This document shows, one piece after another, positions 18,117-27,085 of a stretch of 48,201 nt of DNA (the stretch's first letter is position 1; each line of letters starts with the position of its first letter). The notes below the pieces were generated by a model. That model saw only the letters and a list, made by a program, of their open reading frames with translations. It was not told where the DNA came from and ran no database searches. The stretch spans positions 1 to 48,201 of the forward strand of contig CALZHT010000010.1 in the NCBI GenBank assembly GCA_945787445.1, in the 5' to 3' direction. Source of the DNA: an uncultured Desulfobulbaceae bacterium (GTDB taxonomy: Bacteria > Desulfobacterota > Desulfobulbia > Desulfobulbales > CALZHT01). Position numbers and translations under genes: made by a program.

Positions 18117-19289
18117 CTATTCCCAACCATCATAGGCTATCTCATAGACCCGTATCACATCTTCCAGGGAAGGCTTCCTGGGATTGTTCTCCACCGGGCG
18201 GGTTACGGTGAGGGCAATTTTGGCCATTTCCGGAATCATATCTTTGGGGATACCAAGGGCGGCCAGGCTGGAAGGAATTTCCACATCCGCATTCAGGTTA
18301 TATACAGCCTCAATTACGCTCTGGGCCGCCTCCCGTAAACCAAGTCCTTCAGTCTCCATGCCCATGACTTCCGCAATGGCTGCAAATTTTTCAGGATTGC
18401 CTATAATGTTGAAATCTACCACATAGGGAAGCAATACTGCATTGGCCAGGCCGTGCGGAACAGCAAACATCCCGCCCATTGGATAGGCCATGGCATGCAC
18501 CAAACCAACACCGGCTGTTGCCAGGGCTTTGCCCGCCAGCAAGCTGCCAAGAAGCGTGGCGGACCGTGCTTCAAGATTGCCGCCATGTGCATAGGCTTTT
18601 GGAAGATTCCGGCTGATTAGGTCAATTGCTTCAAGGGCATACATGTCCGATATGGTATGAGCCTGGGTTGAAACATAGGCCTCCAAAGCATGGGTAAATG
18701 CATCTATCCCTGTAGCGGCTGTGACATCCGGTGGAAGGCTCAAGGTTAGGGTTGGGTCAAGAACAGCCGCCTCCGGGTACAGAGGGTCACCGTTCATGCC
18801 GCCTTTGGACTTGGTTTTCTCATTGATGAACACTGCTGTGAAGGTCACTTCCGCCCCGGTTCCGGAAGTAGTGGGCACCATGATCTTGGGCACTCCCGCT
18901 TTCTTGATCTTGCCAAGCCCGATATAATCCTCTGCCTTGCCGCCATTGGTGAGCAGGATACTGATGGCCTTGGCCACATCCATCGCCGAACCGCCCCCCA
19001 CTCCTATGATGCAATCCGCCCCTGCTTTTTTAGCAAGTTTGGCACCCTGGTCCGCCAGTTTCATTCCAGGTTCAGGGTCTACCTTGTCGTACATCTTATA
19101 CGGGATCGAACCATCCTTCAGAGGCGCGACGATTTGGTCAACAAGGGCAGCCTTTTTGAGGCCCGGATCGATTACCATAAAAACCGTATTGCCGCCAAGA
19201 TCTTTGACAATCTGGGGAAGATCCTCTATGGCATTAGCGCCAAAATGGATTCTGGTGGGCTGATTGATGGAAAACCTTTTTTCATACAT
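18117..19289 (-). CDS. Iron-containing (group III) alcohol dehydrogenase
   Basis: This is an NAD(P)-dependent Fe-type alcohol dehydrogenase of 390 residues. The nucleotide-binding motif GGGSAMD (98-104) and PTTSGTGAEVT (139-149) are present. The expected metal ligands are Asp196, His200, His265 and His279, in the contexts IDAFTHALEAYVS, HAMAYPMGG and VPHGLANA. The ATG at 19289 has AAGGAA about eight bases upstream; the open frame beyond it is not coding-like. Substrate cannot be told from sequence: ethanol, 1,3-propanediol or other short alcohols are possible. It is a single gene, convergent with hypE. Confidence 0.93.
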   Translation of the reverse strand: MYEKRFSINQPTRIHFGANAIEDLPQIVKDLGGNTVFMVIDPGLKKAALVDQIVAPLKDGSIPYKMYDKVDPEPGMKLADQGAKLAKKAGADCIIGVGGGSAMDVAKAISILLTNGGKAEDYIGLGKIKKAGVPKIMVPTTSGTGAEVTFTAVFINEKTKSKGGMNGDPLYPEAAVLDPTLTLSLPPDVTAATGIDAFTHALEAYVSTQAHTISDMYALEAIDLISRNLPKAYAHGGNLEARSATLLGSLLAGKALATAGVGLVHAMAYPMGGMFAVPHGLANAVLLPYVVDFNIIGNPEKFAAIAEVMGMETEGLGLREAAQSVIEAVYNLNADVEIPSSLAALGIPKDMIPEMAKIALTVTRPVENNPRKPSLEDVIRVYEIAYDGWE

Positions 19290-19469
19290 CGTTGTAGTTC
19301 CTTTTGATTTTGATAAACGTAAAATAAATAGATGATCACCATTGATGAACAAGAATGATTCTGTTAAAAGCAGAAAATATCTCGACCAATCGTCGCTGCG
19401 GAAAATTCTACTGCAGCCCCTAAAAAAAAGACAACTAAAAAGCTTCAAACCGTGCAAGAGATTTTTTTT

Positions 19470-20018
19470 ATGGAAAACTCGTTGAGCCGTTCTGAACAAA
19501 AAAGGCGGGCCAAGGCCGTTGAAAACCTCGCCCAAGAGCTTGTCGCTCTTTCCGCTGCGGACATTAAAAAGCTGCCTTGCCAAGCATTTATCCTTAACGA
19601 AATCGTTGCTGCAAAAACTCTCAAGGGAGGAGCCCGCAAAAGACAGGTAAAATATATTGCCAAGGAACTCCGCGCCATGGACACGGAGCCATTATTGAAC
19701 TTTCTTGAAGAAAGGAAAGGCTCGCAGCTCAAAAAAAAGCAGGAATTCCGCGCCATAGAACAGTTGCGGGATTCAATCATAACCGAAGTTCTCAGTTTGC
19801 TTGGGGATGCCGAAAAGCAAGGAATCCGACTCGATGAAAAATGGCATAGCGCCATTCTGGAGAGGGCGCATAACGACCTGCCCTCCCTGGACGTGCATGG
19901 TGTTAAAAAATCAGCCCTGCAATTTGCTGTTACCAGAAAACCGGTGTTCAGCCGCGAAATATTCAGGATGCTCAAGGCTGCTCAAGAACGCAAAAACTTT
20001 GCTAACCACAAGGAGTAA
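19470..20018 (+). CDS. DarP/YjgA-family (DUF615) ribosome-associated protein
   Basis: The sequence follows the YjgA/DarP pattern. An SRSEQKRRAK start corresponds to SKSEIKRDAE in E. coli. A KGGARKRQVKYIAKELR segment then matches KMEGRRRQLQLIGKMLR, and the family end SREIFRMLK is present. In E. coli this family binds pre-50S ribosomal particles. The ATG at 19470 gives 182 residues. A GTG at 19452 is a possible alternative, and the same frame stays open and lysine-rich back to 19368 without another good start. The PPC-domain gene starts 7 bp downstream, so the two are probably co-transcribed. Confidence 0.8.
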   Translation: MENSLSRSEQKRRAKAVENLAQELVALSAADIKKLPCQAFILNEIVAAKTLKGGARKRQVKYIAKELRAMDTEPLLNFLEERKGSQLKKKQEFRAIEQLRDSIITEVLSLLGDAEKQGIRLDEKWHSAILERAHNDLPSLDVHGVKKSALQFAVTRKPVFSREIFRMLKAAQERKNFANHKE

Positions 20019-20025
20019 TTACCAT

Positions 20026-20463
20026 ATGGAATACCGATCAGGATCCATGGACAGGATTTTTATGCTGCGTTTTGATGATGGTGAAGATTTTCTAGAAAAA
20101 TTGCGCGAGGTGGTTATTAAAGAAAATATTCGTTCCGGCTGGTTGCATGTTTTAGGCGGCATAAAAGAGGCCGGTGTTGTTACAGGGCCGAGGGAGCCGA
20201 CCATGCCGCCGGACCCTGTCTGGAAGGAACTGAGCGACAGCCACGAAATGCTGGGAGGCGGCTCCATTTTTTGGGACGGCGAGGAGCCTAAAATTCACCT
20301 CCATGCCGCCTTAGGTCTGCATGGCGATACCCTTACGGGTTGTGTCCGCAAAAATACCAAAACATTTCTCGTTCTCGAAGTAATCATCTTTGAAATATCC
20401 GGAATAAACGCATCGCGGCCATGGTTTGCCAAAGGAGGGTTTAACCGGTTAACTTTTTCTTGA
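20026..20463 (+). CDS. PPC/DUF296-domain DNA-binding-like protein
   Basis: This 145-residue protein matches the PPC (DUF296) fold, which covers nearly all of it. The start MEYRSGSMDRIFMLRFDDGEDF is followed by ENIRSGWLHVLGGIKEAGV, a glycine loop and HLHAALGLHGDTLTG. The histidines of HLHAALG are the usual metal-binding positions. Bacterial members are small trimeric proteins, some suspected to bind DNA. The ATG at 20026 has GGAG nine bases upstream, just before the preceding gene's stop. Longer frames starting at 19801 lie inside that gene and are rejected. Confidence 0.85.
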   Translation: MEYRSGSMDRIFMLRFDDGEDFLEKLREVVIKENIRSGWLHVLGGIKEAGVVTGPREPTMPPDPVWKELSDSHEMLGGGSIFWDGEEPKIHLHAALGLHGDTLTGCVRKNTKTFLVLEVIIFEISGINASRPWFAKGGFNRLTFS

Positions 20464-20501
20464 ATCCAAATATATTTAATGTACTCATAAATAATATTGG
20501 G

Positions 20502-20655
20502 ATGGCTAAGCTTAATAGTTCGATATGCAAGGCGTAGTGGTGTTGAGGAAGCGGAGGTGCTGTGAAACGAATGCCCTTGGGGTGCATACATAGGGTATAT
20601 TGAGCATTCCGAGAACCCACTACAACACAGCAGATCGGACTTTTTGCGACGCCAT
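20502..20655. repeat. Inverted-repeat intergenic element (about 154 bp)
   Basis: The left end reads ATGGC, about ten bases, then AGTTCGAT. The right end, reverse-complemented, reads ATGGC, about nine bases, then AGTCCGAT. An inner CAAGGC followed by GTAGTGG pairs with CCCACTAC further right. No coding frame is supported. It fills most of the 335-bp gap between the PPC gene and the CBM48-like gene. Its style (CAAGGC core, outer inverted ends) matches the elements at 21328, 30454 and 37254. Confidence 0.55.
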
Positions 20656-20798
20656 GATATTTTTTATTTGACAAACATATTTCCCATCTTGCATTATCAA
20701 TTTGTAAAAGAGGTATATCCCTCAAAAAGGGAAGCAGCTCACCATTTCAAATCACCCTAAAACGAAAAAATACGAAACAGCGCTTCAGGAGGAATCAG

Positions 20799-21128
20799 AT
20801 GGCAGTCTCTTCAAAAACCAAACCAAAAACCGTAAAAAAAAGTGCGCCACCCAAAAAGACCAGAAAGACCATCCCGTCAACGGAATTCCAGCTCCATGCC
20901 CCTAACGCTTCAGAAGTATTTCTGGCTGGCGAATTCAATAATTGGGACCCGGCCCAATTCAGGATGCGAAAATTCAAAGGAGATGTTTTCAAGAAAAAAC
21001 TGCCTCTCAAACCGGGGCGATACGAATACAAATTCGTTGTGAATGGAGAATGGTGTACTGATCCTGCCAATGCTGAAAAACAGCAAGCCGAGATCGGCGT
21101 TGAAAATTCAGTGATCACCATTTCCTAG
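20799..21128 (+). CDS. CBM48 / AMPK glycogen-binding-like small protein
   Basis: This 109-residue protein has a lysine-rich N-terminal tail (about 1-30) followed by a single carbohydrate-binding module 48 type beta-sandwich. The motifs EFQLHAPNASEVFLAGEFN, NWDP and PGRYEYKFVVNGEW are the hallmarks of the isoamylase N-terminal / AMPK beta glycogen-binding family. No catalytic domain is attached. A strong GGAGG lies six bases before the ATG. A role in glycogen sensing or targeting is inferred from the fold only. A long opposite-strand frame over the same bases is a shadow. Confidence 0.85.
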   Translation: MAVSSKTKPKTVKKSAPPKKTRKTIPSTEFQLHAPNASEVFLAGEFNNWDPAQFRMRKFKGDVFKKKLPLKPGRYEYKFVVNGEWCTDPANAEKQQAEIGVENSVITIS

Positions 21129-21266
21129 AAAGAATATCTTGCAAATAAACACCGTTCCTCTTGGCGAGTGGCTTTTGTACCCCCTCTGGCCGGTGTTTTA
21201 CGGCAGAAGGCAAAGCAAAAGTTCTTTGACCAATCCAGAGGGTTATATTTTCAGACGTGCATTAAA

Positions 21267-21304
21267 AAAGGCATCTTGGGTCCCAGCTGGCCCTTGATGC
21301 CTTT
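21267..21304. terminator. Bidirectional rho-independent terminator
   Basis: AAAGGCATC (21267-21275) pairs perfectly with GATGCCTTT (21296-21304), and GGG pairs with CCC inside the loop. On the minus strand the stem is followed by a T run (CCTTTTTTAAT), suiting the end of the pyruvate carboxylase-like operon. The plus strand has a weaker T-rich tail for the CBM48-like gene. Confidence 0.75.
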
Positions 21305-21327
21305 ACTTGTTTCTTAATACCAAGTCA

Positions 21328-21456
21328 CATTCAAATTCTAACTTTGTCCCCCTCAAGGGGGGATTGAACAGAATTGACCGCGTCGTCGGCTTTCTCGACG
21401 TATTTCATATACGCTACCGAGGCCTCCTCCTTGCCGCCTTGTTACCTCTTTGAATG
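21328..21456. repeat. Inverted-repeat intergenic element (about 129 bp)
   Basis: CATTCAAA (21328-21335) and TTTGAATG (21449-21456) form a perfect 8-bp outer inverted repeat. Reverse-complemented, the inside reads AACAAGGCGGCAAGGAGGAG, then a small CGTAT/ATACG hairpin. This is the same CAAGGC-plus-central-hairpin plan as the elements at 20502, 30454 and 37254. It lies between the terminator and the downstream end of the carboxyltransferase gene. Confidence 0.55.
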
Positions 21457-21536
21457 CAACTCTCGCTAAAGATGTACCAGCTCTCACCCGAAAAAAAACC
21501 AGGGCCGTAATTTTTGACCCATTAATTTTTTTATTC

Positions 21537-23441
21537 TCAGCCGGCTTCGACCTTGACCAATTTATCACCAGGTTTTACAGCCTGACCGATCTTGGTGGAA
21601 ATCTTCACCACCTTCCCTGCCACCTGGCTGTTAACCGGAGTCTGCATCTTCATGGCCTCAAGAATCAGGAGTTGATCCCCAACATCGACTTCCTGGCCAT
21701 CGTCAACACTCACTTCACAGACATTGGCAGCAAAGGGAGCACGAACGTCACCCACTTGGGCTAGCTCTTCAATCTCTTCCTTACTTAACTGCACCGCCTG
21801 TGCAGCACCGGCCTGTTGGGCTTCTGCCTGGAAGACAAACACCCTTTGATGATGATCAACATTTAGGTAGACATTGGTGTCTCCGTTATCGGACTTCTGT
21901 TCAGGGCCGACCTCTATTATATGTTCCTTGCCGTAATGATCCCTGAAGGTCAATGTTTCGCCAAGCTTGAAGCCACCTCGACGGATCAGAATGGACGGCG
22001 GCAGGACATAGACCTTGCCGAATTTATCCTCAAACTCAAAGAAATTAACCGCGTCGTTCGGATGTTGGAGATATGTCACCAGTTGCTGTTCGGTGGGTTC
22101 ATACCCCAGACGCTCAGCAAGATTTTTGCGTTCCTTTTCGACATCTATATCCTCGATTTCATCTATGCCGCCATCCTTGGCAAGGATATCTTTCCACTCG
22201 GGCCCAAAGACCTTTTCATAAATCCAGTCCTCAGGTTGGTAAAAGGGAAAGGGTCCGTATTTGCCGAGCAGCAAATTCTTGAGATCGCCTGATGGATTGC
22301 CGTACCGGTCATCATCCAAAACATTGCTTACCGCTGTGGTCCACAATATTTGTGAACCAGGGGTAACACTCCACCAGTTCCCTAGTTCGACTTGGGCTTT
22401 GGGCAATTCATCATGGAGAATTTCAGGCATGCGGTCCAAAAAATCGCCTTTAACGGCCTGCTCAAAGCTACTGCCCATGGCACCGCCAGGCAGCTTGTGG
22501 ATCTGTACGGTTGGTGAAAATCCTTTAAACTGGGATTCAAAATATTCATAATGTTCACGTTCATGACGGAGCACCTCAGAGGTCTCGATAATCGCCTCTT
22601 CATCAACGCCTACTGCCTTTTTATCGTATTCATTAAGGGTTTGGATCACCGTCAGGATGGGCGGCGGTCCATAATATCCGGTAAAGGCATGATCAGAGGC
22701 ATCAACGATGGTTGCCCCGTTAAGCACTGCAGCGGTAATGCGGCCTATATCATTGCCGTCGGTATTGTGGCCGTGATAATGGATAACAAGTTCAGGATAT
22801 CTCTGCTTGATGGCATCGACCAATTCACCTATACGTTTGGGTGTACCGAGTCCACCATGGTTTTTGATGCACAGCAGGATGTTTTCGCCGGTGACGTCCA
22901 GAATTTCACCAACCTTCTGGACATAGAATTCATCGGTATGCTCAGGACCGGTGGAAAAACATATGCTTGGTTCAAGAATCTTTCCCGCCCTCTGCACTTC
23001 TTCGAAAACAGCCTGCATATTGGGGATATGGTTCATGAAATCGAAGACGCGCCATACATCAACATACTTGGCAAACTCCCGCACTGTAAGCCTGATGACG
23101 TTCTGAGGATATGGCCGGTAGCCAAAGAGGTTTACTCCCCGGCACAGGGTCTGGAACATGGTATGGGGCATCTTTTCCCGCAACAGTTCAAGTTTCAGAA
23201 AGGGATCCACCTGTTTCCTGAGGATATCAACATGGACAGAGGCACCGCCCGTAATTTCAAGGGAGAAAAACCCTGCTGCTTCTCTTGGTTTAGCAGCCAA
23301 TAAATCCGTGTGTAAAAGGATTCTGTTTTTGAAATCGGATTGGGATAAATCACGAGCAGTGTTGGTAATATAATATCCGTCTGCGCTGCGAAGTATCCTC
23401 AGTACTTCGTCAATACTCATTCCCTGAACGATTCGTTCCAT
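21537..23441 (-). CDS. Pyruvate carboxylase-like carboxyltransferase/biotin-carrier subunit (PycB/OadA family, divergent)
   Basis: The family moves carboxyl groups between biotin and a 2-oxo acid such as pyruvate. Residues 20-300 form the TIM-barrel carboxyltransferase, with FFSLEITGGAS, RGVNLFGYRPY, Lys193 (carbamylation position) in IKNHGGLG and His223/His225 in HGHNT. Residues about 300-480 match the conserved PycB domain (HKLPGGAMGS). The C-terminus is a biotinyl domain with EAMKM (Lys about 598). Usual motifs are altered: RDAHQS is RDLSQS, IKDMAG is IKNHGG, and HTHDT is HGHNT. Metal-binding positions (Asp31, Lys193, both His) remain. GGAGT lies before the ATG. It follows the biotin carboxylase gene by 90 bp. 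Decarboxylase or 2-oxoglutarate carboxylase roles remain possible. Confidence 0.88.
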   Translation of the reverse strand: MERIVQGMSIDEVLRILRSADGYYITNTARDLSQSDFKNRILLHTDLLAAKPREAAGFFSLEITGGASVHVDILRKQVDPFLKLELLREKMPHTMFQTLCRGVNLFGYRPYPQNVIRLTVREFAKYVDVWRVFDFMNHIPNMQAVFEEVQRAGKILEPSICFSTGPEHTDEFYVQKVGEILDVTGENILLCIKNHGGLGTPKRIGELVDAIKQRYPELVIHYHGHNTDGNDIGRITAAVLNGATIVDASDHAFTGYYGPPPILTVIQTLNEYDKKAVGVDEEAIIETSEVLRHEREHYEYFESQFKGFSPTVQIHKLPGGAMGSSFEQAVKGDFLDRMPEILHDELPKAQVELGNWWSVTPGSQILWTTAVSNVLDDDRYGNPSGDLKNLLLGKYGPFPFYQPEDWIYEKVFGPEWKDILAKDGGIDEIEDIDVEKERKNLAERLGYEPTEQQLVTYLQHPNDAVNFFEFEDKFGKVYVLPPSILIRRGGFKLGETLTFRDHYGKEHIIEVGPEQKSDNGDTNVYLNVDHHQRVFVFQAEAQQAGAAQAVQLSKEEIEELAQVGDVRAPFAANVCEVSVDDGQEVDVGDQLLILEAMKMQTPVNSQVAGKVVKISTKIGQAVKPGDKLVKVEAG

Positions 23442-23531
23442 AATGACTCCTTTTCAAAATCCATGATAAACCGGTATTCGATCGGTATCTTTTTTACATT
23501 ATTTCTCAGTAATAGCCCTTTGTTGCGACGA

Positions 23532-24977
23532 TCAGACAGCGTAAGGATTCTCATGCTTGTGATGAATCTCGGCAATGAGACGGGCCAGCTTATTCCCCTC
23601 AGTACAAATCTGTTCATAGTCTATGAGATATGGATGGGTCTCCAGATAGGAGGTGTTAAAATCACCTGCTTGGAAATCGTCATCATTAACAATGTTCAGA
23701 TAAAAAGGAATGGTGGTCTTGGGGCCGGTTATGACAAAATTTTTCAGGCAGCGCCTGAGTCGGTCCACCGTTTCATTCCAGCTGAAACCGTGCACGGTCA
23801 ATTTGACCAACAATGAATCATAGGAATCCGGGATGGTATAGCCCTGATAAACAAAACCGTCGAGCCGCACGCCATATCCCCCGGGAGAACGGTATACGGT
23901 CACAGTCTTGCCGGCCTCGGGCATGAAATTATTCTGCGGATCTTCAGCATTGATGCGCATTTCAATGGCATGACCGCGGATCTGCACATCTTCCTGTTTG
24001 AAGGCGAGCTCTTTACCGAGAGCAAGCTTGAGTTGGGTCCGGACGATATCAATGCCGGTAACCATCTCTGTGACGGTATGCTCCACCTGAACCCTGGTAT
24101 TAATTTCCATGAAATAAAAATTCATGTCTTTGTCGACCAGGAATTCTACGGTGCCGGCATTGGTATACTGTGCCGCTTGCGAAGCCTTGACAGCCGCTGC
24201 GCAGATCCTGTCCAGCAGGCCTTGGTCCTGGATCCTTGCCGGCGCAATTTCCACGAGCTTCTGGTTGCGGCGCTGGATTGAGCAGTCCCTGGTGCCGAGA
24301 TGAACGGTATTGCCGGAAGTATCGGCAATGATCTGCACTTCGACATGTTTGGGATTAAGCACCACTTTTTCAAGATAGACGTTATCGTTGGTAAAGGCCG
24401 CCCCTGCCTCGGAACGGGCCATGGGAATATCGCGGATAAGCTGCTCTTCATTTTCAACCCGGCGAATACCCCTGCCGCCGCCACCGGCGGTGGCTTTGAG
24501 CATGACCGGATACCCATATTTGTCGGCAAATTCCTTGGCCTCCTCTATCCCTGCTTCGCCAGGGCTCAGGTTCTGGGTGCCGGGCACCATGGGGATACCG
24601 GCTCCTTCCATAATCCTGCGGGCCGTTACCTTGTCACCGAGGCTCTGGATTACCTCTGCAGAGGGGCCGATAAAAATGATACCGGCATCCTCACAGGCCT
24701 TGGCAAAACCAGGATTTTCCGCAAGAAATCCATAACCAGGATGGATGGCATCGACTCTGGCTTTCTTGGCAGCCTTTATCATTTTATCAATATTAAGGTA
24801 ATCGGCTCTGGGTCCGTCACCAAGCCAGACCGCTTCATCAGCTATCCTGATATGGAGTGCATCATTATCAGGAGTCTCGTAGACCGCAACAGCGGTGTGG
24901 CCAAGCTCCTGAATGGCACGGATGATTCGGATGGCTATCTCTCCTCGATTCGCAACCAGTATTTTTTTTCTATCCAA
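23532..24977 (-). CDS. Biotin carboxylase subunit (AccC/PycA-like)
   Basis: This is the ATP-dependent biotin carboxylase of 481 residues. The order is an N-terminal domain (ILVANRGEIAIRIIRA), GYGFLAEN, the ATP-grasp glycine loop KATAGGGGRGIR, HVEVQI, GTRDCSIQRRNQK, MEINTRVQVEHTVTE and the C-terminal biotin carboxylase domain. All usual catalytic residues in these motifs appear intact. The start is a TTG at 24977 with GAGGTG five bases before it; no in-frame ATG exists near. Its partner is the carboxyltransferase/biotin-carrier gene directly downstream, so the pair most likely forms a two-subunit pyruvate carboxylase rather than acetyl-CoA carboxylase. Confidence 0.93.
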   Translation of the reverse strand: MDRKKILVANRGEIAIRIIRAIQELGHTAVAVYETPDNDALHIRIADEAVWLGDGPRADYLNIDKMIKAAKKARVDAIHPGYGFLAENPGFAKACEDAGIIFIGPSAEVIQSLGDKVTARRIMEGAGIPMVPGTQNLSPGEAGIEEAKEFADKYGYPVMLKATAGGGGRGIRRVENEEQLIRDIPMARSEAGAAFTNDNVYLEKVVLNPKHVEVQIIADTSGNTVHLGTRDCSIQRRNQKLVEIAPARIQDQGLLDRICAAAVKASQAAQYTNAGTVEFLVDKDMNFYFMEINTRVQVEHTVTEMVTGIDIVRTQLKLALGKELAFKQEDVQIRGHAIEMRINAEDPQNNFMPEAGKTVTVYRSPGGYGVRLDGFVYQGYTIPDSYDSLLVKLTVHGFSWNETVDRLRRCLKNFVITGPKTTIPFYLNIVNDDDFQAGDFNTSYLETHPYLIDYEQICTEGNKLARLIAEIHHKHENPYAV

Positions 24978-25231
24978 GAGAACACCTCACATTAATTCAA
25001 AATTTTCCCAATTGCTTAAGACCTTGAAACGATTAGAGTTCTTTTTTCAATAGGGATACAAAGAGTCGTGGTTCAAAAAAACACAGAGAACTCCCTTGAA
25101 ATTTCCCTAAAATAATACGTGATGTAAAATCCCGAAAAAATCACCCAGGAAAGGTTCAACCTCATGCGACGCTTCACATTGCCGCTATTCAGTTGAATAA
25201 CTTGGTGAATATAGCATAGGAATACAAAAGG

Positions 25232-27085
25232 TCAAACTGAAAAAAAATTCTTTCCCGCCAGATTATGGCGAAGTCCTGAATCACGACTGATTCTGGCCCT
25301 TACCGCCTCTGCGAAAATATTCCTCTTTCCCCAGACCTCCACTGTTTTTTTAGCCCTGGTCAGCGCAGTGTATACCAACTCCCCGGTCAATACTTTTGAC
25401 ATTCTGTCAGGAAGAATGAGGAGAACATGGTCATACTCGGAACCTTGACTTTTATGGACGGTGACAGCATAGCTGACTTCATGAGGTGGAAGCCTGGCCG
25501 GTGCCAATTTCCTCAGGGCCCCGGCTGCCCCTGCAAAGTAAATCCTTAATTGGCCGGCCGAATCAGGATCTGGAAAAAATATACCGGTATCCCCATTATA
25601 GAGGCCAAGATCGTAATTGTTTTCAGTTATCATTATAGGTTTACCCTGATATATCCCTGAAACGCTATTGATCAAGCCTTCTTTTTTCAAAATCTCCATA
25701 ACAATCCGGTTAATGGCATTAATGCCATAAGGCCCATGACGTAAAGCGCCCAGTATGCTGAAATTATGTAAAGATAATAAAACATCCTCGGCAGATGTAA
25801 GGCTTGAAAACCCGGCAAAATGTTCCAATACCTTTGGCCTGAGCATTTCCTGCAATCCCGCCGGTGATGGCGACAATTCCCGGAAGGCAAGATCTGCGTA
25901 ATCTCCTCTTTCAAGCAGAGATAAAGCCTCTTCCCATTTGCCTTCAACAACAGCAAGACCGACCGCGCCGATGCCGCTTTCTCTTCCAAATCTGTAGCTT
26001 TTTTGCAGCGCGACGATTGAGTCGCAGTAGTTACTTTCCATGACACGAACATCCGGCACAAAAGATTCACCGGTAATGTCACGGACGTCGGCTATAAATT
26101 TTTCAGAAAATGTCTTGCTGCATTGTTCCGCACAGACATCGCCAAGTACCGATCCCGGCTCAACAGAAGCTAACTGGTCACGATCGCCTAGCAATATCAA
26201 GCGGCATTGGGCAGGAATTGCATACATCAATTTAGCCATCAACGAAAGGTCTATCATTGAAGCTTCATCCACCACCACCACATCAGCAGGTAATGGATTT
26301 TCATGGGTATACAGAAATGATTTGGAAAGAGGCTGATAGCTTAGGAGGCGGTGTACTGTCGAACCTTTTACCGGTATGATTTCCTTGATTCTCTTTTCGC
26401 AAGCCAGATCAGCCTTTGCGGCATGAAGGGCTTCCTGCAGCCGGGCCGCTGCTTTACCTGTGGGAGCGCTGAGTAAAATGCGCAGAGATTTTCCCTCGAC
26501 CGCGGCCTGTTCAAGGAGTAAGGCGAGAATCTTGGCCACGGTGGTAGTTTTCCCGGTTCCCGGACCGCCGGTAATCAAGCAAAACTGCCTCGTTGCAGCT
26601 GCCAGCGCCGCAATTTTCTGCCAATCCGTCGTGTCGCTTGATGACGGAAAAAGTCGGTCCACACTTAGAGCAAGTCTTGAAAAATTACTATCATTTCCTA
26701 TCTTCCCGCCACGTTTAAGAATGAAATTGCCAACGTTTTTTTCATACTCCCAGTAGCGGTGGAGATACAACCTGGGGTGGGAGAAAATTAAAGGCTTGAA
26801 TTCACCCGGTCTTCCAACTACTCCGCTACGGGTAAGAGTTTCCACCCACGCCTTAAGTTGGGGACAAATTACATCACTGTCCCCTTCCTTGAGTTCATCC
26901 GGCAGAGATCTACCGGATAACATCTCTAAATTTACGCATGCATGGCCTTTCCCAGTATAGTTACTGACAAGGGCAGCACCCAGTTCAAGTTCTGCAGAGG
27001 GCTGCTTTGCCAACCGCAGTAAAAAATCAACAAAATGGCGGTCAAGCGGGGTGAGTTTTATACAAGAGAGTATTTTTTTTTCCAT
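25232..27085 (-). CDS. recD: Exodeoxyribonuclease V alpha subunit (RecD helicase)
   Basis: RecD is the 5'-3' superfamily 1 helicase of RecBCD, used in double-strand break repair and degradation of linear foreign DNA. Visible motifs are Walker A TGGPGTGKTTT (near residue 172), VVDEASMIDL (about 270), LLGDRDQLASVEPG, VTVHKSQGSEYDHV (about 543) and YTALTRAKK (about 573). Length is 617 residues, close to E. coli RecD. The ATG at 27085 has only a weak ribosome-binding site. It stands alone, about 12 kb from recB and recC, on the same strand. Confidence 0.93.
   Translation of the reverse strand: MEKKILSCIKLTPLDRHFVDFLLRLAKQPSAELELGAALVSNYTGKGHACVNLEMLSGRSLPDELKEGDSDVICPQLKAWVETLTRSGVVGRPGEFKPLIFSHPRLYLHRYWEYEKNVGNFILKRGGKIGNDSNFSRLALSVDRLFPSSSDTTDWQKIAALAAATRQFCLITGGPGTGKTTTVAKILALLLEQAAVEGKSLRILLSAPTGKAAARLQEALHAAKADLACEKRIKEIIPVKGSTVHRLLSYQPLSKSFLYTHENPLPADVVVVDEASMIDLSLMAKLMYAIPAQCRLILLGDRDQLASVEPGSVLGDVCAEQCSKTFSEKFIADVRDITGESFVPDVRVMESNYCDSIVALQKSYRFGRESGIGAVGLAVVEGKWEEALSLLERGDYADLAFRELSPSPAGLQEMLRPKVLEHFAGFSSLTSAEDVLLSLHNFSILGALRHGPYGINAINRIVMEILKKEGLINSVSGIYQGKPIMITENNYDLGLYNGDTGIFFPDPDSAGQLRIYFAGAAGALRKLAPARLPPHEVSYAVTVHKSQGSEYDHVLLILPDRMSKVLTGELVYTALTRAKKTVEVWGKRNIFAEAVRARISRDSGLRHNLAGKNFFSV

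Noticed and set aside
19290-19583. N-terminal extension of the alcohol dehydrogenase frame
   Set aside because: The added 98 residues are unlike the family, while ATG 19289 has a ribosome-binding site and matches the normal N-terminus.
22551-23303. 250-codon plus-strand frame
   Set aside because: Antisense shadow of the carboxyltransferase gene, with no domain and no ribosome-binding site of note.
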